Below, piece after piece: positions 15,048-23,234 of a DNA stretch of 47,369 nucleotides. The notes beneath the pieces are model-generated. The model was given only the letters and a program-made list of their open reading frames with translations. It had not been told where the DNA came from and made no database searches. The stretch comes from Elusimicrobiota bacterium (GTDB lineage: Bacteria; Elusimicrobiota; Elusimicrobia; UBA1565; UBA9628). The stretch spans positions 1 to 47,369 of the forward strand of contig JAHFCF010000021.1 in assembly GCA_023249645.1 (NCBI GenBank), read 5' to 3'. The position numbers were made by a program, and so were the translations under genes. The number at the start of each line of letters is the position of its first letter. Positions within the stretch are counted from its first letter, which is position 1.

Positions 15048-15923
15048 CTAAGAGAGGCGGGCCTTCGCTTGCCGGGCCAGGTCAGCGGCAAGCCAAACGC
15101 CGTCCCTGGAAAAGCCTGAAAGCCTGACGGACTTGCCGTTGTCCTCGCAATAAACCTGGAGCGCGACTCCGGCCTCATCCGCGCGCGCCAGGGCGCCCAG
15201 GGGGGTCATGCAGCCGCCGCCCATGGCCTGCAGGAAAGCCCGCTCGGTCTCGACCTCGCGGCGGGTCGGAAGATGGTCGAGGACGGCCAGAAGCTTCCAG
15301 ATCTCGGGCCGGTCGACGCGCCCCTCGATGGCCAGCGCCCCTTGGCCCGGGGCGGGGACTAGGACTTTCTCAGAGAGGATCTCGCGGCGCACATCGCAGC
15401 CCAGACGGCGCAGGCCGGCCTCGGCCAAGACGATGCCGTCGCAGGCTCCCTCCACGACGCGCTGCAGGCGCGTGCCCACATTGCCGCGCAAGGGCACGAT
15501 CTCCAAGCCGGGCTTGGCGAGAAGGATCTGAGAGCAGCGCCTGGGCGAGGAAGTGCCCAGACGATGACCGGGCTTCACGGCATCCCATGAGAGGTTCTTT
15601 CGGCCCACAAAAGCGTCATGCGGGTCTTCCCGGCGCGGGTAGGCCGCCAGGGCCAGACCGACGGGCAGGTCGGTGGGCAGATCCTTGGCGCTGTGCACGG
15701 CCAGATCCGCGCGGTCGGCCAAGAGCGCCTCCTCGATCTCTTTGATGAAAAGCCCTTTGACCCCTGTCTGCGCCAGATTCTGGTCCGCGAAGATATCGCC
15801 GCTGGTGCGGATGCGGATGAACTCGACCTCGAGGCCGGGATGCAGGCGGGAGAGCTCCAGCGCCATGGTCCCGGCCTGCGCCAAGGCCAGCGGCGAGCCC
15901 CGCGTGGCCAGTCTGAGCTTCAT
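15048..15923 (-). CDS. hemC: Hydroxymethylbilane synthase (porphobilinogen deaminase)
   Basis: The 291-aa protein opens MKLRLATRGSPLALAQAG. It contains HSAKDLPTDLPVGL, RGNVGTRLQRV and MGGGCMTPLGALA, in which Cys about 238 carries the dipyrromethane cofactor. It polymerises four porphobilinogen units into hydroxymethylbilane in haem and corrin synthesis. Length is close to the family norm (about 310). It heads the minus-strand operon hemC-mfd-foldases. A TAAGAT hexamer ends six bases before the ATG, and the 64-bp gap to the divergent nadD gene must hold both promoters. hemB and hemL lie in a separate block at 29398-31604. Confidence 0.96.
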   Translation of the reverse strand: MKLRLATRGSPLALAQAGTMALELSRLHPGLEVEFIRIRTSGDIFADQNLAQTGVKGLFIKEIEEALLADRADLAVHSAKDLPTDLPVGLALAAYPRREDPHDAFVGRKNLSWDAVKPGHRLGTSSPRRCSQILLAKPGLEIVPLRGNVGTRLQRVVEGACDGIVLAEAGLRRLGCDVRREILSEKVLVPAPGQGALAIEGRVDRPEIWKLLAVLDHLPTRREVETERAFLQAMGGGCMTPLGALARADEAGVALQVYCEDNGKSVRLSGFSRDGVWLAADLARQAKARLS

Positions 15924-15987
15924 GGAGGAATCTTACAAAAATTCGACGGCTTCCCAGAGATTAAGTACAATCATCTCTCTCTGAAAT

Positions 15988-17151
15988 ATGGAAAATACGA
16001 GAAAGCCTGACACCCTGGTTTTCTTCGGCAGTTTTGATCCGCCGCACTGCGGGCATGCGGCCCTGCTGAGAGCGGCGGCGCAGCGCATCAGACCGGCGAG
16101 GATCCTGCTCATTCCAGCCTATCTGGCCCCGTTCAAGACCAGCCACTCGGCCCCTGCCGCGGACCGTCTGGACATGCTGCGTTGCGGACTGCTGCCCCTC
16201 CTGCCGAAGCGCTGGCGCCGCATCGCCAAAATCGACACGAGAGAGCTCTCAAGCCGCCGGCGCGTTTACACCGTCGAGACCCTGAAAAAGATCCAAGCCC
16301 AGCATCCAGATTGGATCTTGCACTGCATCGTAGGCTCGGATTCGGCCAAGGCCTGGCCCCGCTGGCGCGCCCCGCAGCGCCTGGCCCAGCTTGCCCGATG
16401 GTGGACCGCCGCGCGTCCCGGCGCCTCTCTCCGACGCATCCCTCGGAATTTTTCCCTGATCCGGCGCCCCATGCCGGACATCAGCTCGACCGACATCCGC
16501 GCGGACCTGGCCGCCGGCCTGGACGCCTCCCGACGATTGCATCCGAGCTCCTCGTCCCTCATCGCCAAAAAAGGCCTCTACGGCACGGACCTCCTCCTCG
16601 GAATCAAACGCGGCCTCAAGCCCAGACGATTCGCCCACACCCTGGCCGTTCGCGCCTTGGCCGAAGCCCTGGCCAAACGCTGGGGAGAGGATATCCGGCG
16701 CGCATCCTTGGCCGCGCTCCTGCATGACTGCGGGCTCATGATCGCAGAAAAGGACCTGGCTGCTTATGCGCGAAAACATCGCCTGCCTGTCCCCTCCCTG
16801 GCCCACATCATCCGCCGCCAGCCGCGACTTTTACATGCCTGGGTGGGAGCCGACCTCGCCCGCCGGCGTTTCGGCTGCCGCGACAAAGCCGTCTTGGATG
16901 CCGTGCGCCGCCACACCCTGGGCGCGCCGCGCATGTCCCGGCTCGATCTCCTCCTCTATGTGGCCGACACCGTCTCGCTGGACCGGGATCATCCGCAAGC
17001 CGCCCATCTGCGCCGGCGCGCCTTCCAGGACCTGGACGCCGCCTTCGCCGCCTGCCTCTCGGCCAAGCTCAGCGACGCCCTCCAGCGGCATGCCTGGCTG
17101 CATCCCATCTCCCTGCGGCTATGGAATCGCCTGCACGCCCCGCGTTCATGA
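15988..17151 (+). CDS. nadD: Fused nicotinate-nucleotide adenylyltransferase and YqeK-type HD phosphohydrolase
   Basis: This 387-aa protein has two parts. Residues 1-195 are NadD, with the nucleotidyltransferase motif GSFDPPHCGH (14-23), VGSDSAKAW and ISSTDIR (165-171). It makes nicotinate adenine dinucleotide. Residues 205-385 are an HD domain with RRFAHTLAV (His about 217), LLHDCG (H246, D247) and a later DTVSLDR, typical of YqeK, which cleaves symmetrical dinucleoside tetraphosphates. In many Firmicutes these are adjacent separate genes; here they are one polypeptide. Upstream TCGACG and TACAAT with a 17-bp gap (15943-15971) are a possible promoter. The ATG of the next gene overlaps its stop. 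Confidence 0.92.
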   Translation: MENTRKPDTLVFFGSFDPPHCGHAALLRAAAQRIRPARILLIPAYLAPFKTSHSAPAADRLDMLRCGLLPLLPKRWRRIAKIDTRELSSRRRVYTVETLKKIQAQHPDWILHCIVGSDSAKAWPRWRAPQRLAQLARWWTAARPGASLRRIPRNFSLIRRPMPDISSTDIRADLAAGLDASRRLHPSSSSLIAKKGLYGTDLLLGIKRGLKPRRFAHTLAVRALAEALAKRWGEDIRRASLAALLHDCGLMIAEKDLAAYARKHRLPVPSLAHIIRRQPRLLHAWVGADLARRRFGCRDKAVLDAVRRHTLGAPRMSRLDLLLYVADTVSLDRDHPQAAHLRRRAFQDLDAAFAACLSAKLSDALQRHAWLHPISLRLWNRLHAPRS

Positions 17152-18005
17152 TCCGTGCGAGCGCCGCCCTTCTCGTGGCCGCGGTCCTGGCCCTGGCCTG
17201 GCTGGAAAGGCGCTCTCCCCAGGGCCAGGCTCTGCGCGAGGGACGCCCGTGCGTCTTCTGCTTTGAGCTCGACTCGGGTCCGGCGCCTAAAACCCGATCC
17301 CTTTTCGCGGCTGTCTTTCACCCGAGGCAGCGCACGCTCGATCTTATCTACCTGCCCCAGACCTCTGCGCGGACCAAGGGTCGGCACTCCGAGACTCCGG
17401 AGGAACTCCTCTCCCGCCTCGTCCCCGCCTGGAAGGATGGGAGCGGACTGCCCCTGTGGGAGGCCCAGGTGCCGACCCTCTCGGATGAGCCGCCGCTCGA
17501 CGCCCGCGATTGGATCCTGCGGCACGGCCTGCTGCATTTCAAGAGTTCGTGGCTCCACTTCGACCGCCTCGTCTTGGCCCTGGAGATCAACCGCCTGCGG
17601 CCCCAAGACGTCCGGCCGGCCTGGCTTCCCCCGGAAAGCGTCGCCGGCCCCTTCCTCGAACGCCGGCTCCTGTCCCAGTCGGAGGAGACCGGCGTCGATC
17701 ACCCGGCCGTGGAGGTGCTCAACGCCACGCCGAACCCCGGCATCGCCTCACGCGCCAAAAACATGTTACGATTCAAGGGAGCGGATGTCATGTCCGTGGG
17801 CAACGCCGTGGGCGTCCAGCGCCGGACCCTGGTGTACGACCGGACCGGCCAGTTCGAGAACGCCGCATCGGTTCTGCGGATGCTGGGATGCCCGGCGGCG
17901 CAGGCCCTCACGCGCGTGGACTTCAAGCGCATCGTCGACGTCACGGTCGTGCTCGCCGCGGACTGCCCGTTGCCGTCAAAAGAGGTGGGACATGGAACTG
18001 ATTGA
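17148..18005 (+). CDS. Membrane-anchored LytR_C-domain protein
   Basis: The 285-aa product has one N-terminal membrane segment (about residues 4-20). A divergent middle region looks like a reduced LytR-CpsA-Psr domain (LFAAVFHPRQRTLDLIYLPQ, FDRLVLALEINRLR). A C-terminal LytR_C domain follows (VEVLNATPNPGIASRAKNML to VDVTVVLAADC). LCP proteins move glycopolymers onto the cell wall, but key LCP arginines are not obvious here, so activity is uncertain. I chose the ATG at 17148 because it overlaps the nadD stop as ATGA. A start at 17121 is also in frame. Neighbouring a NadD/YqeK gene is a common location for LytR-type genes. Its end overlaps pilT by 14 bases. Confidence 0.8.
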   Translation: MIRASAALLVAAVLALAWLERRSPQGQALREGRPCVFCFELDSGPAPKTRSLFAAVFHPRQRTLDLIYLPQTSARTKGRHSETPEELLSRLVPAWKDGSGLPLWEAQVPTLSDEPPLDARDWILRHGLLHFKSSWLHFDRLVLALEINRLRPQDVRPAWLPPESVAGPFLERRLLSQSEETGVDHPAVEVLNATPNPGIASRAKNMLRFKGADVMSVGNAVGVQRRTLVYDRTGQFENAASVLRMLGCPAAQALTRVDFKRIVDVTVVLAADCPLPSKEVGHGTD

Positions 18006-19065
18006 GATCCTCAAGACTGCCGTCGAGAAAGGGGCCAGCGACATCCATCTGGTCATCGGCAAGCCGCCGATGATGCGCGTCAACGGCGTGATCCAGGAGC
18101 TCCCCGCGGCCCCCAAGATCACGGCGGAGGAGTCCAAGCGCCTGATCTACTCCGTCCTTTACGACGAGCAGCGCGCCCGCTTCGAGGCGAACTGGGAGCT
18201 GGACTGCTCCTTTGCCATCCCCCAAGTGGCGCGCTTCCGCGTCAACGTCCTGGTTCAGAAGAACGGCGTGGAGGCGGTGCTGCGGGTCATCACCAGCCGC
18301 ATCCCCACACCCGAGGAGCTGCGCCTGCCCCCGGCGGTCACGGCCTTCGCGGACATCCCCCGCGGCCTGATCCTGGTCACCGGTCCCACGGGCTCGGGCA
18401 AATCCACGACCCTGGCCGCCCTCATGGAGCTGGTCAACCAGAAGCTTACCGGCCACGTCCTCACCATCGAGGACCCCATCGAATTCGTCTACGAATCCAA
18501 GAAAAGCATCTTCCGCCAGCGGGAGGTCGGACAGAACACCAAGAGCTTCGCCGCGGCGCTCAAGTCCGCCCTGCGCCAGGACCCCAACGTCATCCTGGTC
18601 GGCGAGATGCGCGACCTGGAGACCATCCAGCTCGCCGTCACCGCGGCCGAGACGGGGCATCTGTGCTTCGCGACCCTGCACACGCAGGACTGCCCCTCCA
18701 CCATCGACCGGGTCATCGACGTGTTCCCCCCGCACCAGCAGGCCCAGATCCGCACCCAGCTGGCCACCGTGCTCCAGGGGGTCGTCTCCCAGATCCTCCT
18801 GCCGCGCGCCGACGGCAAGGGCCGTGTGGCGGCGCGCGAAGTCATGGTCATGACCGCCGCCATCTCCAACCTCATCCGGGAAGGCAAGACCCACATGATC
18901 TACGGCGCCATCGACACGGGGGCCAAGGTCGGGATGATCCCCATGGACAAAGCCCTGGCCAACCTCGTGCGCGAAGGCCTGGTCAAGCCCGAGGAGGCTC
19001 TGCTGCACACCCACAACCCGGACACCTTCCGCCTGCTCTGCGGCGTGAGCGCCGCCCGATCATGA
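17992..19065 (+). CDS. pilT: Type IV pilus retraction ATPase PilT
   Basis: The 357-aa protein starts MELIEILKTAVEKGASDIHL. It carries the four secretion-ATPase boxes: Walker A GPTGSGKST (131-139), Asp box TIEDPIEF (158-165), Walker B ILVGEMRD (201-208) and His box AETGHLCFATLHT (219-231). It powers pilus retraction in twitching motility at the inner membrane. Length and motifs are standard. The ATG follows AGAGGTGGGAC and overlaps the LytR_C gene by 14 bases; longer reading frames upstream are shadows. The next gene, a cyclic-nucleotide-binding protein, starts in an ATGA overlap. No other pilus genes are in the window. Confidence 0.95.
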   Translation: MELIEILKTAVEKGASDIHLVIGKPPMMRVNGVIQELPAAPKITAEESKRLIYSVLYDEQRARFEANWELDCSFAIPQVARFRVNVLVQKNGVEAVLRVITSRIPTPEELRLPPAVTAFADIPRGLILVTGPTGSGKSTTLAALMELVNQKLTGHVLTIEDPIEFVYESKKSIFRQREVGQNTKSFAAALKSALRQDPNVILVGEMRDLETIQLAVTAAETGHLCFATLHTQDCPSTIDRVIDVFPPHQQAQIRTQLATVLQGVVSQILLPRADGKGRVAAREVMVMTAAISNLIREGKTHMIYGAIDTGAKVGMIPMDKALANLVREGLVKPEEALLHTHNPDTFRLLCGVSAARS

Positions 19066-19961
19066 CCCCCGAAGAGAAGATCCGGCTGCTGCGGTCCGTG
19101 CGCCTGCTCTCCCAGATCCCGGAGAGCCGGCTTGAGGCCCTGGAGAGATTCCTCTCGCCCCTCGAACTCAAGGATGGGACCGTCATCTTCGAGGAGGGCG
19201 AACCCGGCGACAGCCTGTTCTTCGTGGCCCGCGGCCAGGTGCGCATCTCCAAGCGCGTGGCCGGCGGCGAGACGAAGGACTTAGCGCTCCTCTCTGCGGG
19301 CGAATGCTTCGGAGAGATGGCCCTCGTCGAGGAGACGGCGCGCTTTGCCCGGGCCACGGCGCGAGGGGCCACGACGCTTTTCAGGCTGCACCGCCAGGAC
19401 ATGAGCCGCTGGCTCAAATCCAACCCGGAGCTCGCCGTGGACTTCTTCGCGCAGCTGGTCAAGGTCTTCTCCGAGCGCCTGCGCCGGACATCGAGCGAAT
19501 TCACCCTGGTCTTCGACCTCTCGCGCTTGGCGCTGGAACCGTTTGGGACCGGCCAGGAGCTCCTCTCCCAGGCGCTGCCCCGCATCGTGATGCACCTGGA
19601 AGGCTCTTGGTCCGCGGCCGCGTTCCTCCACAATATGTTCAACGACGAGATGGAACTGGCGGCCTCCTGCGGACCGCAGGACATCTCCGGCCTCGAAGGC
19701 AAGCTCCCCACCAAGCCCGCAGATGCTTGGCTCGACGACAGAACTTATTACGCCGAGCTCCCCCGGCCTAAGAAACCGCATGGACATCTTCTGCTGCGCT
19801 GCGAGAACTCCTTAAACGAGGAGGCTCGCGCGGAGACCGGCCGAGCCCTGAGCGCAGCGGCACATCTCTTGGCCTCGGCCCTGGAGAACATCACCTATCG
19901 CATCGATGAAAGCCTGCGGCAGCGGCTCAAGGAGCAAACAACCCATGGCGCGCCCCTTTAA
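19062..19961 (+). CDS. Cyclic-nucleotide-binding domain protein, no DNA-binding domain
   Basis: The 299-aa product has a Crp-like cNMP-binding domain at about residues 10-135 (GTVIFEEGEPGDSLFFVARG, then CFGEMALVEETARFARATA around the phosphate-binding cassette). The C-terminal half (150-290) looks like a GAF-type sensor fold (MHLEGSWSAAAFLHNMF, HGHLLLRCENSLNEEARAE). No helix-turn-helix is seen, so it is not a typical Crp regulator. Its stop-start overlap with pilT suggests it modulates pilus motor activity in response to a nucleotide. This is inference from context. rsfS begins inside its 3' end. Confidence 0.85.
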   Translation: MTPEEKIRLLRSVRLLSQIPESRLEALERFLSPLELKDGTVIFEEGEPGDSLFFVARGQVRISKRVAGGETKDLALLSAGECFGEMALVEETARFARATARGATTLFRLHRQDMSRWLKSNPELAVDFFAQLVKVFSERLRRTSSEFTLVFDLSRLALEPFGTGQELLSQALPRIVMHLEGSWSAAAFLHNMFNDEMELAASCGPQDISGLEGKLPTKPADAWLDDRTYYAELPRPKKPHGHLLLRCENSLNEEARAETGRALSAAAHLLASALENITYRIDESLRQRLKEQTTHGAPL

Positions 19962-20313
19962 ATCATTCGCCGTCGCCCTGGCCCGCGCGGCCTCGGACAA
20001 GAAGGCGGAGAACGTCATCCTCCTCGATGTCCGGCGCCAAAGCCCCGTCTCCGAATTCCTGCTCATCGCCACCGTCACCTCGCCGCCGCACTTGGAGGCC
20101 GTGGAAGACGCCGTGCGCCAGGCGGGCAAAGACTTGGACCGCCCCGCGCTGCGCCGCGCCAAGCCGGAAAGCCGACAGTGGCGCGTGCTCGACTTCGGCA
20201 GCCTCATGGTCCACTTCATGACCGAGGAGGCCCGGCACTTCTACGCTTTGGAAAAGCTCTACCACCAGGCCCATGCCGTCGATTGGGAGACGAAGCCCCG
20301 GAGAAAATCTTGA
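19945..20313 (+). CDS. rsfS: Ribosomal silencing factor RsfS
   Basis: The 122-aa protein matches the RsfS/Iojap family: VALARAASDKKAENVILLDVR, SEFLLIATVTSPPHLEAVEDAV, WRVLDFGSLMVHFMTEEAR and FYALEKLY. It binds ribosomal protein uL14 and blocks subunit joining when nutrients are short. The start was placed at ATG 19945, preceded by AAGGAG about ten bases upstream; an earlier in-frame ATG gives a non-homologous extension. It overlaps the upstream gene by 17 bases, and its TGA overlaps the TTG start of argS. rsfS usually sits next to nadD; here pilT and two other genes have come between them. Confidence 0.93.
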   Translation: MARPFKSFAVALARAASDKKAENVILLDVRRQSPVSEFLLIATVTSPPHLEAVEDAVRQAGKDLDRPALRRAKPESRQWRVLDFGSLMVHFMTEEARHFYALEKLYHQAHAVDWETKPRRKS

Positions 20314-21941
20314 TCCTCGCCGCTCTTAAGAAGTCCCTGCTCGCCCGCGCCGAGCCTTGGGCCAAGGCCGCGGGCCTCTCGCTGCCGGTAGATCCTCCCA
20401 TCGCCGCTCCCCCGTCCGGGATCAAGGCGGACCTCTGCCTGCCCTGGCCGTTGGCTCTGGCCAAGGCCGCCAAACGTCCGCCTTTGGCGATCGCTCAGGA
20501 GCTCGCGGAAAAATTCACAGGCATGGTCGAGATCGACGAGGCCACGGCCTCCCCCCCCGGCTTCGTGAACCTGCGATTGAGCACCGCGGCCCTGGTGGCG
20601 AATCTCAAGGCCATCACGATCGCCCCCGCCTCTTACGGGAAAGATTCCTCCGTTTCGAAGAAAAAGATCCTCATCGAGTTCGTCTCAGCCAATCCGACAG
20701 GCCCCCTGCACCTGGCCTCGGGCCGCGGAGCAAGCCTGGGCGACTCCCTCGTCCGTATCCTCAAGCGCCTCGGTCGGGATGTCGCGGCCGAATACTATGT
20801 CAACGACGCGGGCAAGCAGGTGACACGTCTTGGCCTCTCTTTGCACGCTAGGCGCCATGGCCTTCAGCCGCCGGAAGACGGCTATCAGGGAGATTATGTC
20901 GCGGATCTCGCCAAGTCCTTTCCTCCGGAAGCCGACTCCTGGACGCCTCGAGAGTTCCAAAAGGCCGGCATCGAAGACCTGCTGAAGTCCCAACACGCTG
21001 ACATGGACGCCTTCGGCGTTCGCTTCGACCGATGGTTCAGGGAATCCGAGCTGCACGGCCGCAAGGCCCTGGAAGCGACCCTGCAAAAGCTCAAGGACCG
21101 GGGCATGGTCTATGAGAAGGAGGGCGCGGTCTGGCTCGGCACGACCGGGACGGCTGAGTCCAAGGACGACAAAGACCGCGTGCTCGTCAAAGCGGACGGC
21201 AGCGCCACCTATTTCCTGGCGGACATCGCCTATCATGAGGACAAGTACGCGCGAGGCTTCCATGAAGCCATCGACATCTTGGGAGCGGACCATCACGGCT
21301 ATGTCCCGCGCATGAAAGCCGCTATCGCGGCCCTGGGCCATGCGCCTGAATCCTTCGAGGTGATCATCCATCAGCTCATCCACCTCTTCCGCGGCAAGGA
21401 AGCGGTCAAGATGTCCAAGCGCGCCGGCGATTTCGTGCGCTTGCGCGAGGTCGTCGATGAGGTGGGCAAGGACGCCTGCCGATTCTTCTTCGCCCTGCGC
21501 ACGCCCGAGTCGCACCTCAACTTCGACCTGGAGCTGGCCAAGAAGAAATCCTCGGAGAACCCGGTCTACTACTGCCAGTACGTGCACGCGCGCATCTGCT
21601 CCATCTTCCGGGAGGCGGCCAAGCAGGGCCTGCCCGACGCGGGCATGACGCTGCCCAACAGCCGGCTCCTGAACTCCCCGGAGGAACGGACGATCCTTCT
21701 CAAGCTGGCGTGGTTCCCCGAAGTCTTGAAGGAATGCGAGAAGCTCCTCTCCCCGCACCCCCTGGCCAATTTCCTCCTGGAGCTGGCCGGGCTCTTCCAT
21801 CCCTTCTACGAGAAATGCCGGGTCGCGGAGCCCAAGGAGCCGGAGGTTTCTCAGTCCAGGCTGCTTTTGTGCGCCGGCGTGCGCGACATCATCGCCCAAG
21901 GCCTCGGTCTGCTCGGCGTGTCCGCGCCGCAAGAGATGTAG
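20310..21941 (+). CDS. argS: Arginyl-tRNA synthetase (TTG start)
   Basis: The 543-aa protein charges tRNA-Arg. It has the class I signature SANPTGPLHLASGRGASLGD (about 126-145), where the usual HIGH-type second His is Ser. KMSKR is at 367-371, and a C-terminal DALR anticodon-binding domain follows (NPVYYCQYVHARICSIFREA onward). The start is TTG at 20310, overlapping the rsfS stop as TTGA and preceded by GGAGA. No ATG gives a full N-terminal domain; the long frame upstream of 20310 is a shadow of rsfS. The stop at 21941 directly abuts the end of the convergent FG-GAP gene. Confidence 0.94.
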   Translation: MILAALKKSLLARAEPWAKAAGLSLPVDPPIAAPPSGIKADLCLPWPLALAKAAKRPPLAIAQELAEKFTGMVEIDEATASPPGFVNLRLSTAALVANLKAITIAPASYGKDSSVSKKKILIEFVSANPTGPLHLASGRGASLGDSLVRILKRLGRDVAAEYYVNDAGKQVTRLGLSLHARRHGLQPPEDGYQGDYVADLAKSFPPEADSWTPREFQKAGIEDLLKSQHADMDAFGVRFDRWFRESELHGRKALEATLQKLKDRGMVYEKEGAVWLGTTGTAESKDDKDRVLVKADGSATYFLADIAYHEDKYARGFHEAIDILGADHHGYVPRMKAAIAALGHAPESFEVIIHQLIHLFRGKEAVKMSKRAGDFVRLREVVDEVGKDACRFFFALRTPESHLNFDLELAKKKSSENPVYYCQYVHARICSIFREAAKQGLPDAGMTLPNSRLLNSPEERTILLKLAWFPEVLKECEKLLSPHPLANFLLELAGLFHPFYEKCRVAEPKEPEVSQSRLLLCAGVRDIIAQGLGLLGVSAPQEM

Positions 21942-23123
21942 TCAGGGTTTCGAAGCGGGCGGAGTGATCGCACCGTAGGCGTAGATGCGGCTCGAGTTGC
22001 CGCGCATGCCGACGAGCAGCTCATCCCAGCCGTCGCCGTTGATATCGCTCGCGGCTAAAAAGGGCACGGGGCCTAAATGATGCTTCTCTCCCCAAAGCTG
22101 GGCATGCTCATCATAGAGAAGGACCCAGCCGTTCTCCGTGCCCAGGGCCAGCTCCTTGCGCCCGTCGCCGTTCAAGTCCGGAGCGATCATCGAGACGACC
22201 CGCGTGGGGCCGATATCCGCCTCCGCCGCCACGCTCCGAGCCGAACCCTCGATGCGCGAGATCCTGAGCCGCGAGCGGCTCATCCCGGAATTCGAGCCCA
22301 CATGGGCCAGGAGGATTGCCGAACCCTGCGGGCTTAAGAACACCCCGCGCTCAGGCACGGTCTCGTCCGCAAAACTCATGACAGTGCGGCCCTGAGCGTC
22401 CAAGATCACGACCCCAGCGCTGCAGAAGACCGCCACAACTTTCAAGGCTCCCGCCAAGCCGTAGACCTCTCCGAGACCTTCCCTGATCCAAAGCCTGCGT
22501 CCGTCCCCGGCGAAAGCTGAGACTGTGCCTCGCAATCCGGAGCCGATGACCAGCGCACCCTGGCGATCGCCGGTCAGATCCGCCAGCACGGCTTGAGACG
22601 CCGGCACATCCTCCTTCCACACGGGATTGCCGTCGGCATCGATGACCCGGATGAGATCACTGCCCTTGGCCAGAAAGACCTGCCGACCACCCAGAAGACC
22701 GGCATCCAGGGTGGTGAAGAAGCCCGAAAGACTGCGGCTGGAGACCGCGTGGCCGTCCGCGTCCAGATAACGCAAGACGCGCTCCATGCCGCGGGGATTC
22801 GGAGACTCGAAAATCGCCATCTGAGTCGGGGAAAGCATGGCCGATCCGTCAAGAGTCGCTCCGCCCGGAGGATCATACGTCCACAGCGGCCCGAGGCGCC
22901 GCCCCTCCCCCCAGATACCCTCGGGGCTGCGGAAGAATTCCTGCGCGGGGGAGAGTATGGGCGAGCGGGGCTTCAACTCAGCGGCCAGCTCAGGGGAGGC
23001 GAATTTCAGATGGGCGCGCTCGGGAACTCGCTTGGCCGCGGAAACCGTCTCATGGATGCCGCTGCAGCCCAACGCACAGGATATGGAAAGGACCATCGGG
23101 ACGATAAATCTGTTTTTTCTCAT
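21942..23123 (-). CDS. FG-GAP/VCBS-repeat lipoprotein
   Basis: The 393-aa product begins with a lipoprotein signal (SISCALGCSG, Cys about 20). It then shows beta-propeller-like repeats. Two late ones carry the calcium-type FG-GAP core: APDLNGDGRKELALG and ASDINGDGWDELLVG. Earlier, weaker ones are LADLTGDRQGALVIG and DADGNPVWKED. The fold suggests an envelope-anchored propeller that binds ligands or proteins; I cannot assign a partner. GAGAGGAGC before the ATG is a strong ribosome site. It lies opposite the histidine kinase gene with a 111-bp divergent gap. Confidence 0.85.
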   Translation of the reverse strand: MRKNRFIVPMVLSISCALGCSGIHETVSAAKRVPERAHLKFASPELAAELKPRSPILSPAQEFFRSPEGIWGEGRRLGPLWTYDPPGGATLDGSAMLSPTQMAIFESPNPRGMERVLRYLDADGHAVSSRSLSGFFTTLDAGLLGGRQVFLAKGSDLIRVIDADGNPVWKEDVPASQAVLADLTGDRQGALVIGSGLRGTVSAFAGDGRRLWIREGLGEVYGLAGALKVVAVFCSAGVVILDAQGRTVMSFADETVPERGVFLSPQGSAILLAHVGSNSGMSRSRLRISRIEGSARSVAAEADIGPTRVVSMIAPDLNGDGRKELALGTENGWVLLYDEHAQLWGEKHHLGPVPFLAASDINGDGWDELLVGMRGNSSRIYAYGAITPPASKP

Positions 23124-23187
23124 AAGCTCCTCTCGAAAGACATTATTCCAAAAGTAGATGGATGTTTAAAGTATTTTAAACCCCCCC

Positions 23188-23216
23188 TTGCAATTTTCGA
23201 GATCTGGGGTTATGCT
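23188..23216 (+). promoter_or_regulatory. Promoter of the enzyme I-like/histidine kinase gene
   Basis: TTGCAA (23188-23193), a 17-bp spacer and TATGCT (23211-23216) lie 18 bases before the ATG at 23235. A near-palindrome GTTTAAAGTATTTTAAAC at 23164-23181 lies just upstream. Confidence 0.6.
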
Positions 23217-23234
23217 TAGGGTCCTGGCAGGCCT

